From contig NZ_BCUR01000001.1 in NCBI RefSeq assembly GCF_003569005.1, positions 1,606,136 through 1,670,135 of the forward strand: a stretch of 64,000 bases of DNA, written 5' to 3'. Under the pieces are notes generated by a model, which worked only from the letters and a program-made list of their open reading frames with translations, was not told where the DNA came from and searched no databases. A program made the translations under genes and the position numbers. The DNA comes from Vibrio superstes (GTDB taxonomy: Bacteria; Pseudomonadota; Gammaproteobacteria; Enterobacterales; Vibrionaceae). How positions within the stretch are numbered: position 1 is the first letter of the stretch; every line of letters starts with the position of its first letter. This document shows positions 7,737 through 16,862 of this stretch, piece after piece.

Positions 7737-10295
7737 ATGAGCAAGATGAAGCTAGTTATCATCGGAAACGGCATGGTGGGACACCGTTATATTGAAGATC
7801 TTGTTGAGAAAACTGATGTTTCCAACATGGATATTACTGTGTTCTGCGAAGAGCCACGCATCGCCTACGATCGTGTTCACCTATCCTCTTATTTCTCTCA
7901 CCACACCGCAGACGAGCTTTCTCTTGTTAAAGAAGGTTTTTATGAAAAGCACGGCATCAACGTTTTGTTGGGCGAGCGTGCTATTAACGTAAATCGCGAA
8001 AACCGTATCGTTCATTCAAGCACTGGTCGTGAAATAGAATACGACAAGCTAGTTATGGCGACAGGTTCTTTCCCATTCGTTCCGCCTATCAAGGGCAACG
8101 AGAGCAAAGACTGTTTTGTATACCGCACAATCGAAGACCTTAAGTCAATCGAAGCAACGGCGAAAAACAGTACTGTTGGTGTTGTTATCGGCGGTGGTCT
8201 TCTTGGCCTTGAAGCTGCTGGTGCGCTGCGTGCACTAGGCGTGGAAACTCACGTTGTTGAGTTCGCTCCAAAGCTAATGGCTGAGCAGTTAGACCTAGCG
8301 GGTGGTAATCAGCTTCGTCAAAAAATCGAGCGCATGGGTGTTAATGTTCATACAAGCAAAAACACCCTTGAAATTACACCAGAAGGCAAAGAATTACGAA
8401 ACGTGATGCGTTTTGCTGATGGTACTGAGCTAGAGACTGACTTCATCGTATTCTCTGCGGGTATTCGTCCTCAAGACAAACTTGCACGCCAAATGGGTCT
8501 AGATATCGCGCCTCGCGGCGGTATTGCAATTAACAACCATTGCCAAACTTCAGACGAAAGCATCTACGCTATCGGTGAGTGTGCTTCGTGGAATGAAACC
8601 TTCTTTGGTCTGGTGGCACCTGGCTACAAGATGGCCACTGTTGCTGTTGACCACGTAGTAGGCAACGACAGCCAGTTTGAAGGCGCAGACATGAGCGCTA
8701 AGTTGAAGCTACTGGGCGTTAAAGTGGGTTCAATTGGTGATGCGAACGGCCGTACTCCTGGCTGTAAGAGCTACGTTTACCAAAACGAAGAGCAAGAAGT
8801 TTACAAACGTATCATCGTTTCCGAAGACAACAAGAAACTGCTTGGTGCGGTAATGGTGGGTGACACTTCTGATTATGGCGATCTTCTTCAGCTAATGCTG
8901 AACGATATGGACCTACCAGAACACCCTGATGCTTTGATCCTTCCAGCACACGCTGGCGCAGAAAAACCAACGCTAGGTGCAGATGCACTGCCTGAAAGCG
9001 CGGTTATCTGTTCTTGTTTTGATGTCACTAAGGGCAAGATTGCTCAAGCGGTTGCTGATGGCCACCACACTATTGGTGATGTGAAAGCGGTGACGGGTGC
9101 AGGCACAGGCTGTGGCGGTTGTATCCCTCTTGTGACATCAGTACTGAACGCTGAGCTTGCTAAAGCGGGTGTGGAAGTGAAGAGCGATGTGTGTGAGCAC
9201 TTTGCTTACTCTCGCCAAGAGCTGTTCCACCTTATTCGCATCGAAGAAATCAAAACCTTTGACGAGTTGCTAGAGAAGTACGGTAAGGGCTATGGTTGTG
9301 AAGTCTGTAAGCCTCTTGCGGGTTCTATCTTGGCGTCTTGCTGGGGTGAGCATATCCTTAAGCCAGAATTGGTTAAGCTGCACGACACTAACGACAACTT
9401 CCTAGGCAACATCCAAAAAGATGGTACTTACTCTGTTATCCCTCGTATGGCGGGTGGTGAAGTGACACCTCAAGCCCTTGGTGCGCTGGCTAACGTTGCT
9501 GCAGAATACAACCTTTACACTAAGATAACCGGTGCTCAACGTATTGGTCTATTTGGTGCTCAAAAAGACGACCTTCCTGCTATTTGGGGCAAACTCATTG
9601 ATGCTGGCTTTGAAACGGGTCAAGCGTATGCAAAAGCATTGCGTATGGCTAAGACCTGTGTGGGTTCGACTTGGTGTCGCTACGGCGTTCAAGACTCTGT
9701 GGGCCTAGGCTCTATGATTGAGAACCGTTACAAGGGTATCCGTACTCCTCATAAGATGAAGTTCGGCGTATCTGGTTGTACTCGTGAGTGTGCTGAAGCG
9801 CAAGGTAAAGACTTGGGTATCATCGCGACCGATGCTGGCTGGAACATGTATGTATGTGGTAACGGTGGTATGAAACCACGTCACGCAGACCTACTAGCAA
9901 CAGACTTAGACCAAGAAACACTGATCAAATACATCGACCGTTTCATGATGTTCTACATCCGCACGGCAGCGCCACTTCAACGTACTTCGGTATGGCTTGA
10001 AAACCTAGAAGGCGGCGTAGATTACCTACGTGAAGTCATCGTTGAAGACAAACTAAACATCAACGCTCAACTTGAGGCTGATGTCGCTAAGCTAGTTGAA
10101 GAATTCCGCTGTGAGTGGACTGATACTATCAACGATGAAAAACAACTGACTCGTTTCTCTCACTTTATTAATTCAGACCTTCGTGACGACAACGTCGTGT
10201 TTGTGAGTGAGCGTGACCAACATCGTCCAGCAACCTTCACGGAAAAACACCCTGAAGCAAAAGGCGATATCTTCCACGCAGCAGTTACTGAGTAA
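7737..10295 (+). CDS. nirB: NADH-dependent nitrite reductase, large subunit
   Basis: 852 residues. Reduces nitrite to ammonium in the cytoplasm with NADH, together with NirD. Domains in order: FAD/NAD(P)-binding pyridine nucleotide-disulfide reductase part (GNGMVGHRY at the N-terminus, GGGLLGLEAA near residue 155); a BFD-like [2Fe-2S] domain with C425, C427, C459 and C462; then the sulfite/nitrite reductase half with sirohaem/[4Fe-4S] cysteines C641, C647, C681 and C685 (CVGSTWC, GCTREC). The first gene of nirB-nirD-nirC; a ribosome site (AAGGA) precedes the ATG. Regulated by oxygen and nitrate/nitrite through the FNR and NarL-like sites. Confidence 0.97.
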   Translation: MSKMKLVIIGNGMVGHRYIEDLVEKTDVSNMDITVFCEEPRIAYDRVHLSSYFSHHTADELSLVKEGFYEKHGINVLLGERAINVNRENRIVHSSTGREIEYDKLVMATGSFPFVPPIKGNESKDCFVYRTIEDLKSIEATAKNSTVGVVIGGGLLGLEAAGALRALGVETHVVEFAPKLMAEQLDLAGGNQLRQKIERMGVNVHTSKNTLEITPEGKELRNVMRFADGTELETDFIVFSAGIRPQDKLARQMGLDIAPRGGIAINNHCQTSDESIYAIGECASWNETFFGLVAPGYKMATVAVDHVVGNDSQFEGADMSAKLKLLGVKVGSIGDANGRTPGCKSYVYQNEEQEVYKRIIVSEDNKKLLGAVMVGDTSDYGDLLQLMLNDMDLPEHPDALILPAHAGAEKPTLGADALPESAVICSCFDVTKGKIAQAVADGHHTIGDVKAVTGAGTGCGGCIPLVTSVLNAELAKAGVEVKSDVCEHFAYSRQELFHLIRIEEIKTFDELLEKYGKGYGCEVCKPLAGSILASCWGEHILKPELVKLHDTNDNFLGNIQKDGTYSVIPRMAGGEVTPQALGALANVAAEYNLYTKITGAQRIGLFGAQKDDLPAIWGKLIDAGFETGQAYAKALRMAKTCVGSTWCRYGVQDSVGLGSMIENRYKGIRTPHKMKFGVSGCTRECAEAQGKDLGIIATDAGWNMYVCGNGGMKPRHADLLATDLDQETLIKYIDRFMMFYIRTAAPLQRTSVWLENLEGGVDYLREVIVEDKLNINAQLEADVAKLVEEFRCEWTDTINDEKQLTRFSHFINSDLRDDNVVFVSERDQHRPATFTEKHPEAKGDIFHAAVTE

Positions 10296-10307
10296 GAGGG
10301 CGTAATC

Positions 10308-10631
10308 ATGAGTTTTGAAAAAGTTTGTAAGATCGATGACATCGTACCGGGTACAGGCGTATGTGCACTAGTTGCTGGTCAGCAGGTTGCACTATTTCGT
10401 CCTTCTGCTGATGAGAAGGTATTTGCTATCTCAAACACAGACCCATTTGCGCAATCTAACGTGTTGTCGCGCGGCTTGATTGTAGAGCACAAAGACGAAC
10501 TATGGGTCGCAAGTCCATTGAAGAAACAGCGCTTCAACTTAAGTACGGGTGTTTGCATGGAAGATGAGCGTTTTAACGTTAAATCTTTTAAAGCACGCGT
10601 GGTTAAGGGTGCAGTAGAAGTTTCTGCATAA
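10308..10631 (+). CDS. nirD: Nitrite reductase small subunit
   Basis: 107 residues, the standard length for NirD, a Rieske-like fold subunit without the Rieske cluster ligands. It pairs with NirB; the gene begins 12 bases after nirB. Segments typical of NirD are visible: VPGTGVCALVAGQQVALF near residue 14, ISNTDPF near residue 43, and the C-terminal SPLKKQRFNLSTGVC block. Confidence 0.95.
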   Translation: MSFEKVCKIDDIVPGTGVCALVAGQQVALFRPSADEKVFAISNTDPFAQSNVLSRGLIVEHKDELWVASPLKKQRFNLSTGVCMEDERFNVKSFKARVVKGAVEVSA

Positions 10632-10740
10632 AAGATTTAATAGCGAAAGGGTTTCTTGCTCTCGCTCTTTGTATAAAGAAGCAAGGGCAGGGAGCCTTTG
10701 ACTATTCAATCTTAACTTTAACTTTTATATGGATAACAAA

Positions 10741-11586
10741 ATGAATGATCTAAAACCTGCAGAGTTTGTGCAAACGATGATAGATGTTGGTGAAGCCAAG
10801 GTGAAAACAAGCACGCGAGATCTTCTTCTCCGTGGCACCATGGCAGGTATCATCCTGTCTTTAGCAGTAGTGGTAGCAATCACAACTATTGTTCAAACTG
10901 GCGTAGGCATTGTAGGAGCACTTGTGTTCCCAGTGGGCTTCTGCATCTTGAGTCTTATGGGTTACGACCTAGTGACAGGTGTATTTGGCCTAGCTCCACT
11001 AGCAAAATTTGAAAACCGTAAAGGCGTTACTTGGGGTCGCATTATGCGTTGTTGGGGCCTTGTAGGTCTTGGTAACCTAATCGGCTCTTTGATTGTTGCG
11101 TTCCTGATTGCAGTTTCTCTAACAGGTAACTTCTCTCTAGATCCAAACGCAGTAGCACAGAAGTTCATCGCCGTTTCAACCGCTCGTACTGTTGGCTTTG
11201 AGAACATGGGTATGGACGGATGGATTACGTGTTTCGTTCGCGGCATCTTCTGTAACCTTATGGTTTGTCTAGGTGTTATTGGCAACATGACTGCTCGTAC
11301 TGTTGCTGGCAAGATTGCGGCTATGTGGCTACCGATCTTCATCTTCTTCGCGCTAGTATTTGAACACACAGTAGTAAACATGTTCCTGTTCCCACTAGGT
11401 ATGATGCTAGGTGCTGACTTTGGTATTGCAACTTGGTTGAACTTCAACCTTATCCCAACAATTCTAGGTAACATCGTTGGTGGTTTACTGTTTACTTGTA
11501 TCCCACTTTACCTAACCCACGCTAAAACTGCTCCAGCAATCGACGCTGAAGAGAAAGTAGAAGCTAAGCTAGCAACACAGCGTTAA
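10741..11586 (+). CDS. nirC: Formate/nitrite-family channel, nitrite transporter
   Basis: About 281 residues with six hydrophobic segments, a member of the FocA/NirC pentameric channel family. Its place directly after nirBD (about 110 bases) argues for nitrite as the substrate rather than formate. Family features: RGTMAGIILSLA in the first helix, a central FxRGIFCNLMVCLGV segment, and a FEHTVVNMF segment that holds the pore histidine of the family. ATG 10729 is also in frame, but GGATAAC sits ahead of 10741, making that the better start. Confidence 0.92.
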   Translation: MNDLKPAEFVQTMIDVGEAKVKTSTRDLLLRGTMAGIILSLAVVVAITTIVQTGVGIVGALVFPVGFCILSLMGYDLVTGVFGLAPLAKFENRKGVTWGRIMRCWGLVGLGNLIGSLIVAFLIAVSLTGNFSLDPNAVAQKFIAVSTARTVGFENMGMDGWITCFVRGIFCNLMVCLGVIGNMTARTVAGKIAAMWLPIFIFFALVFEHTVVNMFLFPLGMMLGADFGIATWLNFNLIPTILGNIVGGLLFTCIPLYLTHAKTAPAIDAEEKVEAKLATQR

Positions 11587-11594
11587 TTTCTGAC

Positions 11595-11624
11595 ATTGCC
11601 TCACCTTTGTGTGGGGCAATTGTT
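11595..11624 (+). terminator. Terminator after nirC
   Basis: ATTGCC-x-CAC pairs with GTG-x-GGCAAT around a six-base loop, followed by TGTTT. One internal mismatch; moderate strength. It may let some transcription continue into the methyltransferase gene. Confidence 0.65.
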
Positions 11625-11726
11625 TATAACAAGTGGTCGAGAGCCGAGTTGTTGGCCACTTCTTATAAATAATTGTGTCGCTTTAGTACGAGAGTTCTAT
11701 GGCGCTTTGCATTAGAGAGCTTTTTT

Positions 11727-12488
11727 ATGACGTTTAAATCAATCTCTTCAAATCAAGGTGGATTTGTTTCTTTGGTCGGTGCTGGCCCAGGTGATCCCGA
11801 TCTTTTGACTGTAAAGGCATTACGTCTGATACAGAAAGCAGAAGTGATTGTGTATGACCGCTTGGTCTCAGCGGAAATTATGGAACTGGTTAACCCTGAT
11901 GCGGAACTTATTTACGTGGGTAAGCGTCTAAATCATCACTGTGTACCGCAAGATCAGATCAATCAAGTGTTGGTCGAAAAAGCGCAACAGGATAAGCATG
12001 TTGTTCGCCTCAAAGGTGGTGATTCGTTTATTTTTGGTCGTGGTGGTGAAGAACTCGAAAAGTTAGCTTTAGAAGAGATCCCATTTGAAGTGGTACCCGG
12101 CATTACAGCAGCTGCAGGTTGTACCGCCTATGCTGGTATACCGTTGACCCATAGAGATCATGCGCAAAGCGTTCACTTTATTACTGGTCACCTTAAAAAA
12201 GAAGGCATGGATATAGATTGGGCAAGCTTATCCAAGGGCAATACAACCTTAGTGTTTTATATGGGCCTAAAAGAAAGTGGTAATATTCAAGATAAGCTAA
12301 TAACTGCCGGTTTATCGGAGGAGACTTCCATTGCAATCATTGAGCGCGGCACTACACCTCAGCAACGAGTGTTAACTGGAACACTTTCCCAGCTATCAAC
12401 GATAGCTCAAAAAGCTGAAAGCCCATCATTGATTGTGGTTGGTAGCGTGACAAGTCTACAATCAAAATTGAACTGGTTTGGAGCTTAA
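11727..12488 (+). CDS. cobA: Uroporphyrinogen-III C-methyltransferase (sirohaem synthesis)
   Basis: About 253 residues. Adds two methyl groups from S-adenosylmethionine to uroporphyrinogen III to give precorrin-2, the precursor of sirohaem, the cofactor NirB needs. Tetrapyrrole methylase motifs: [16 protein letters not shown] near the N-terminus, VYDRLVS, the [16 protein letters not shown] loop and PGITAAAGC. It is the single-domain SUMT form, without the CysG dehydrogenase/ferrochelatase half. An upstream in-frame start at 11673 exists; the ATG at 11727 gives the family length. Cofactor supply explains the position after nirBDC. Confidence 0.93.
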   Translation: MTFKSISSNQGGFVSLVGAGPGDPDLLTVKALRLIQKAEVIVYDRLVSAEIMELVNPDAELIYVGKRLNHHCVPQDQINQVLVEKAQQDKHVVRLKGGDSFIFGRGGEELEKLALEEIPFEVVPGITAAAGCTAYAGIPLTHRDHAQSVHFITGHLKKEGMDIDWASLSKGNTTLVFYMGLKESGNIQDKLITAGLSEETSIAIIERGTTPQQRVLTGTLSQLSTIAQKAESPSLIVVGSVTSLQSKLNWFGA

Positions 12489-12740
12489 TGAGGCTTTGTT
12501 GCTTAAACCTCGTTGCAAAACAACTAACTGTGAGCAGTGAAAAAGCATTATATTTTCCTTATGCAAGTTGATGTGCAGGGGTACTGTTTGTGCAGATTTG
12601 TTGTGAGTGGTGTAGTAAATTCGTGCGTTAACAGTGCAAACGAACTCAAGTCGATCTATTGTTATAGTTGAAAGCTGTAATGAGAGTTTTAGGAAGAAAC
12701 CTCAAATAGAGCAGTTACGCTTTAGCAAGGAAAGCTAAAT

Positions 12741-13589
12741 ATGAAAAAACGAATTCTGGGGGCGACATCGCTTTCAGGGAGTCTGGTGTATTTCCTTTTT
12801 GGATTGGCACTGGTGACCTCTCTCTCTACCTATCAAGGGTATTCGGCGCCAATTACACATGCGTCTTTTTTTGCCAATAGTTGGCAATGGCTAGCTAGCA
12901 TTCTATTTTGCTGGGGCTTGTTGCTGATCTTCTTTACTAGTGCTCGTCGTACTGTCAGAGCGGTGTGGTCTTTAGTCATCATTATTGCCGCGCTAGGTGT
13001 CGGCCGCTTTGTTGGTTCACACTCCGTACAACAGATACAATATAAAGAGCCTGGGGTTTCTATGGCTGTGGTGCCTGCACAAACTCAACAAACTCAAGAA
13101 CCCATCACGTTACCACAACCTACAGATTTGAATCAGAGTTACCAACAGGCCGTAATGGAGTCGGGTTGGTATTCGATTTTGGATATCTCTCGCCTACAAA
13201 ACGATAAAGACTTAGTGGAAAGCTACGCAATCATCAAGGACACCAAGTCGGCAATTCTTAATCATCTTCTACAAACACAACAACAAGTGCATGAGCTCGA
13301 GCAACAACTTTACGACAATGAAGCCAGTGCCCAAATGGAAGACAATTACATCGATGCACAGATCCTACATTCTCAGCAGCAAAACGAGATGTGGAAGGCT
13401 GAACTGGCCGCACTACAAGAGGTGAGAAGTATTATAGAGATGCTAGATGCGAATCGTGATGGCTGGACCATCCAAGATGGCGCTATCGTCTTTCACTCTA
13501 ATGCAGATAAACAACGTTTTGAAGATATTGTCGCTAGGATACAGGTCATCGCGGAACATCAGCGACAACTAACAGAATCGGTGAACTAA
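12741..13589 (+). CDS. Membrane protein with coiled coil, function unknown
   Basis: 282 residues; I do not recognise the family. Three hydrophobic segments fall within the first 100 residues (about 12-32, 47-66, 72-92). After a proline/glutamine-rich linker (QTQQTQEPITLPQP) the rest is soluble and rich in Gln, Glu and Leu, with heptad-like spacing around residues 170-225 that suggests a coiled coil. The soluble part probably faces the periplasm. It has its own ribosome site (AAGGAAAGC) and a strong terminator, so it is a free-standing transcription unit. Confidence 0.7.
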   Translation: MKKRILGATSLSGSLVYFLFGLALVTSLSTYQGYSAPITHASFFANSWQWLASILFCWGLLLIFFTSARRTVRAVWSLVIIIAALGVGRFVGSHSVQQIQYKEPGVSMAVVPAQTQQTQEPITLPQPTDLNQSYQQAVMESGWYSILDISRLQNDKDLVESYAIIKDTKSAILNHLLQTQQQVHELEQQLYDNEASAQMEDNYIDAQILHSQQQNEMWKAELAALQEVRSIIEMLDANRDGWTIQDGAIVFHSNADKQRFEDIVARIQVIAEHQRQLTESVN

Positions 13590-13614
13590 GAGTAGCCCAT
13601 TTATAAGCCAGCAG

Positions 13615-13645
13615 AACGCCCCCTCATGTTGAGGGGGCGTTTTCG
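13615..13645 (+). terminator. Strong terminator after the 12741 gene
   Basis: AACGCCCCCTCA and TGAGGGGGCGTT form a long GC-rich stem with a minimal loop, followed by TTCGTCTTT. Confidence 0.9.
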
Positions 13646-13666
13646 TCTTTATTGTCATCAAAGCTG

Positions 13667-13712
13667 GTGTTTTAACAAGCTAGGTTGAGCAGTTAGTTAC
13701 TACGATTGGTAT
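13667..13712. repeat. MITE-like repeat, partial inverted copy
   Basis: 46 bases that are the reverse complement of the left end of the repeats at 4551 and 41762: GTTTTAACAAGCTAGG, then AGTTAGTTACTACGATTGGTAT. Only this end is present; the remainder of the element is missing. Confidence 0.7.
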
Positions 13713-13918
13713 AAATAATTGCTCATTTCCGATGCGAGTTAAATAGTGCTCTATGTGTTCGGTTTCTGCTTTGTCCTCTTTCACTCAGCCTCTTAATAAG
13801 CCCTATAACAATGATGCCATCTGGGTTGAAATGAGTGTAAAGAATAGGTTATCTGCGATCTGGTATAGGATTCTTTTGGCAAATGGTCGAAGATGGTAAT
13901 GGCGGGGTGTCAGGGGAA
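13713..13918. other. Intergenic remainder between 12741 gene and lipoprotein gene
   Basis: Part of a 368-base gene-free stretch (13590-13957) that also holds a terminator, the partial repeat and the next terminator. I see no coding frame and no further structure in these bases. Confidence 0.5.
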
Positions 13919-13948
13919 TTAAAGTGCTGCCTATGTAAGACAGCACTT
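13919..13948 (-). terminator. Terminator of the LruC/lipoprotein unit
   Basis: AAGTGCTG and CAGCACTT form an eight-pair stem around an 11-base loop; on the minus strand it continues into TTTAATT. It lies ten bases past the lipoprotein stop. Confidence 0.75.
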
Positions 13949-13957
13949 AACTCTAAG

Positions 13958-14443
13958 TTAGTAATTTATTTCGCTGTTTTCTCTGGAGATGACGCGTTGC
14001 ATTGGCTCAGTGCCGTCATAAAACCAAATCTCAGCGAGTAAGCTCGTATATTCTTGTGCGTACGTGATATTGATCTCTCCTTTTCCGCTATCAAGGGCTC
14101 CGTTAGCAATGCGATATGCGTAATCTGGGGTGAATGTGCCGTCAACGCTTTCTTGGAATTCGCTGTATACAGAGATATAAGCGCGCTGCGTGCTAATACC
14201 GCTGATGTCCACTAGTACTTCGACGGATTGGGTTGGGTTGTAATCGAAGTCATCTGGTACTGACAAGTCTTGCATAGAGCGTAGCGGTGCTTGAACACTT
14301 GCTTCTTCTGTTACTCCGCTGTCACCGCTAGCCACAGGCTCATCGACATGAGCCGCTCCTGATGAAGAATCGGAGCCACCACCGCCACACGCTGTAAGCA
14401 TCAAAACCGCTAGAATAGATGTTGTTTTAGTGAATGTATTCAT
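13958..14443 (-). CDS. Small lipoprotein, function unknown
   Basis: 161 residues. The signal sequence ends in LMLTACGGGGSDSSSG: a lipobox with Cys19 followed by a glycine/serine linker, typical of Vibrio surface or periplasmic lipoproteins. The mature part is acidic and contains an all-beta-looking stretch (VEVLVDISGISTQRAYISVYSEF). It lies 30 bases downstream of the LruC gene and shares its terminator, so the two are probably co-transcribed; a structural partner of the LruC protein is an inference. Confidence 0.75.
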   Translation of the reverse strand: MNTFTKTTSILAVLMLTACGGGGSDSSSGAAHVDEPVASGDSGVTEEASVQAPLRSMQDLSVPDDFDYNPTQSVEVLVDISGISTQRAYISVYSEFQESVDGTFTPDYAYRIANGALDSGKGEINITYAQEYTSLLAEIWFYDGTEPMQRVISRENSEINY

Positions 14444-14473
14444 AATGAGATCCTCTATAGTCCTAGCTTAGTT

Positions 14474-16615
14474 TTATTGGTCGTAGATTTTCGAACGGTT
14501 AGAGCGGTTTCGCTTGTGCCATGTGGTTTTTTGTTGCCCCCCCGATTCTGCATATTCAGCAAACTCTGGGTAGGCATGGACTAAATCTGTGCGTTCTAGA
14601 GGCCATCTCCATTCCTCGGTCATTAATAGTGCCCATGGCAGGTTATTGTCTGTTTTAAAGTAGGTGCCTTGCTCTGGATTACTAGCATCCACGCCTAGGT
14701 TAAACATGGCGTCGCCGTTAAATCTTTCCGTTGGCGCATAGTCAGCTAAGTGAACTTCCCATTGGCGCCCAGGTTGGAATGGCAGTCCCTCACCATGGTA
14801 ATAACCTGGGGTTGCGAAGATAAAGGGGTCGTAAGGCATGGCTATCAGGTTGCTGCGGTCGCTATTGCTATCTAGTGTGATGTGCAGTTCAAAGCTAAAG
14901 TTCTCGTCCTCGACACATCCAACCTGAGTTCTAAAGAAAGAACAGGTATTGGTTTTATATTCTGTTAAGTCGGCATCTATGATGAAGATAGCCTCGTTGC
15001 TATCTAGCTCTATTCCATTATCTTCTAGCAAAACGCCATTGTGATATTGACGAGTTAACAGTGTATCTATGTCAGTTTGTAAGATACCTTGTAAACGCAC
15101 CGCGAAGCCGTTGTGGTAGTCAGCGCCAACTGCAGCTAAACGACCTTGTACTAAGGATTTTTGGACTTGGTTGTCACGCAGTACTTCTGTGACACGATAG
15201 TGCATGACCACATCGTTCATGTCGTAATCAGCGGTGTATGGCCAGTTATCCTCATAGGCGAGGGTGGCGTAGCCAGTTTCACTTGGGAAATGTCGGATTG
15301 TGATGCCGGCGGTTGAAACATTGATAGGGTGATCTTCTACCTCACCTGAGGTAGCGCCACCGAAATAATCTAGCCCTTGTTGTTGGCTAAATCTAAAGCG
15401 TGTCCATGTGCGCCCATCTACTGCGTTGTAATCTACGGTAAAGGGTAGAGCGTTTAAACCCGCAGAGAGTTGGACATCTGAAAATACCTTTTCGCCTTCG
15501 TCATCAAAGTCGCCGTCTTGGTTCCAATCAAACCACGCAGACAGATAGCCCTGAGTAGAGGCATTAATGCTGACAATAGAGTCTAGTCCTGGCTCCATAG
15601 CCGTTACGAAGCCAACCCCAGATTCATCATCAATGCCTGTTGTATCATCACTTAGTGGAGCAATAAGGCCATCTTGTTCTCCATCTGGGGCTTGATTACC
15701 CAAGTAGGTGATACCATCAAGTTGGTGCCGCGGACCGTTGCTTATTAGCGTGGTGAGATAACTTTCGGGAGCATCACCGAAGTCGATCGTTGAGTCTTCA
15801 TCTATGATGGGGGCATTGGCGCAGCGAGCGCCATCATTTTGAGAAGAGCTTGGTCCGTCAGCGAATTTAACCGCTGGGACAATCCCTTCTGCGATTTTTG
15901 CAGGATCAGAAAGATCGACACGATAGATGTTGCCATCATTGTTTCGAGAAACGTAGTAATTACCGTTTACGTCAAAGTAGCCTGCGCCAAAGGTACCTGT
16001 TACACCTGTATCGCCGATAGCGGTTGCGGCACCTGTAGTGGTGTTAAAACGATATAAAATGCCACTGCCATTATCGATACCATAAAGCTGCTCGTCACCG
16101 GGATGGAATGCGAAGTCAGTAAGCTTTACCGATGCTGTGTTGCTGATCTGCTCTACAACAAGATAAGTACTTGGGTCGTCATTTAGTGGAGACAGGTCAA
16201 TTTTAAACAGCCCTTTTCCCTGCCGATATAGGTAATAGATGTTGTTAATAACATCACCCACATAAAAAGTGTGGTCTGTAGGGAGACCAACAGTGTTGAG
16301 GACTTCGGCTTGAAAGTTGTCACCCAGTCGCACAATTTGTTTGTTGCCCGTGTCATAGCCATAAATATATCGGCTATCGAAATCAAAACCCACAGCATTG
16401 ATATTGGTGTTAAGCCCGGTATCACCTTGTAGCAGTGCTGTTTGCCCTGTCACCAAATTGACCCCGTAAACCTGAACTGGGTTTGCTTGAAACAAATAGG
16501 CTTTGCTTGGGCAAGTCTCAAATGCAGCCGCTTTGGCCTCTGAAGCCATAAAGCTAGCTCCTGTTGCGACTAGAATGCCCAAAAGACTTTTGTTGAATCC
16601 TTTGTGGTTTGACAT
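14474..16615 (-). CDS. LruC-domain exported protein with N-terminal propeller
   Basis: About 713 residues starting at MSNHKGF (ATG 16615, preceded by AGGGAA); the open frame extends further upstream to 16759 but that part has no signal and looks non-coding. A signal peptide ends at SEAKA. Residues up to about 270 are repeated YGYDTG/YGIDNGSG-type blades that look like a beta-propeller. A GEVEDHPI motif (the GEVEDY type found in bacterial adhesin-like proteins) follows near the middle, after an acidic calcium-like DWNQDGDFDDEGE segment. The C-terminal third (DNWPYTADYDMNDVVMHYRV ... HLADYAPTERFN) is a LruC domain. Function is not known; secretion and ligand or glycan binding are plausible. Confidence 0.85.
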   Translation of the reverse strand: MSNHKGFNKSLLGILVATGASFMASEAKAAAFETCPSKAYLFQANPVQVYGVNLVTGQTALLQGDTGLNTNINAVGFDFDSRYIYGYDTGNKQIVRLGDNFQAEVLNTVGLPTDHTFYVGDVINNIYYLYRQGKGLFKIDLSPLNDDPSTYLVVEQISNTASVKLTDFAFHPGDEQLYGIDNGSGILYRFNTTTGAATAIGDTGVTGTFGAGYFDVNGNYYVSRNNDGNIYRVDLSDPAKIAEGIVPAVKFADGPSSSQNDGARCANAPIIDEDSTIDFGDAPESYLTTLISNGPRHQLDGITYLGNQAPDGEQDGLIAPLSDDTTGIDDESGVGFVTAMEPGLDSIVSINASTQGYLSAWFDWNQDGDFDDEGEKVFSDVQLSAGLNALPFTVDYNAVDGRTWTRFRFSQQQGLDYFGGATSGEVEDHPINVSTAGITIRHFPSETGYATLAYEDNWPYTADYDMNDVVMHYRVTEVLRDNQVQKSLVQGRLAAVGADYHNGFAVRLQGILQTDIDTLLTRQYHNGVLLEDNGIELDSNEAIFIIDADLTEYKTNTCSFFRTQVGCVEDENFSFELHITLDSNSDRSNLIAMPYDPFIFATPGYYHGEGLPFQPGRQWEVHLADYAPTERFNGDAMFNLGVDASNPEQGTYFKTDNNLPWALLMTEEWRWPLERTDLVHAYPEFAEYAESGGQQKTTWHKRNRSNRSKIYDQ

Positions 16616-16793
16616 CTTGATTTCCCTATACGTTGATGACGCCAGTAGTGGTGAATAACCGGCTAGTGTGTTCGTATTAGGGTTATTCCAAGATGCGTGC
16701 CAACTTATATGGGCCATTGACGGGTAAAATCGATCTATCATTGCTGATTTGATTCTCATTTTGAGAAAGCCCCGAAAATCTGCGCTCTAGAAA

Positions 16794-16818
16794 TAAAAAA
16801 AGCCCAACTAGGTTGGGC
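16794..16818 (-). terminator. Terminator of the exopolysaccharide cassette
   Basis: GCCCAAC-TAG-GTTGGGC hairpin followed on the minus strand by a run of T, located after the sugar transferase stop at 16863. Confidence 0.85.
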
Positions 16819-16862
16819 AAATGGAGATCCTTGGAATTTAAAAGGAAATGATTATTCAATAA

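Noticed and set aside
14535..14541. Seven-C run near the end of the LruC gene as a frameshift
   Set aside because: The reading frame continues into a C-terminus consistent with the family, so no frameshift is needed.
16616..16759. Upstream extension of the LruC gene
   Set aside because: The ATG at 16615 has a ribosome site and begins a signal peptide; the extra residues do not fit.
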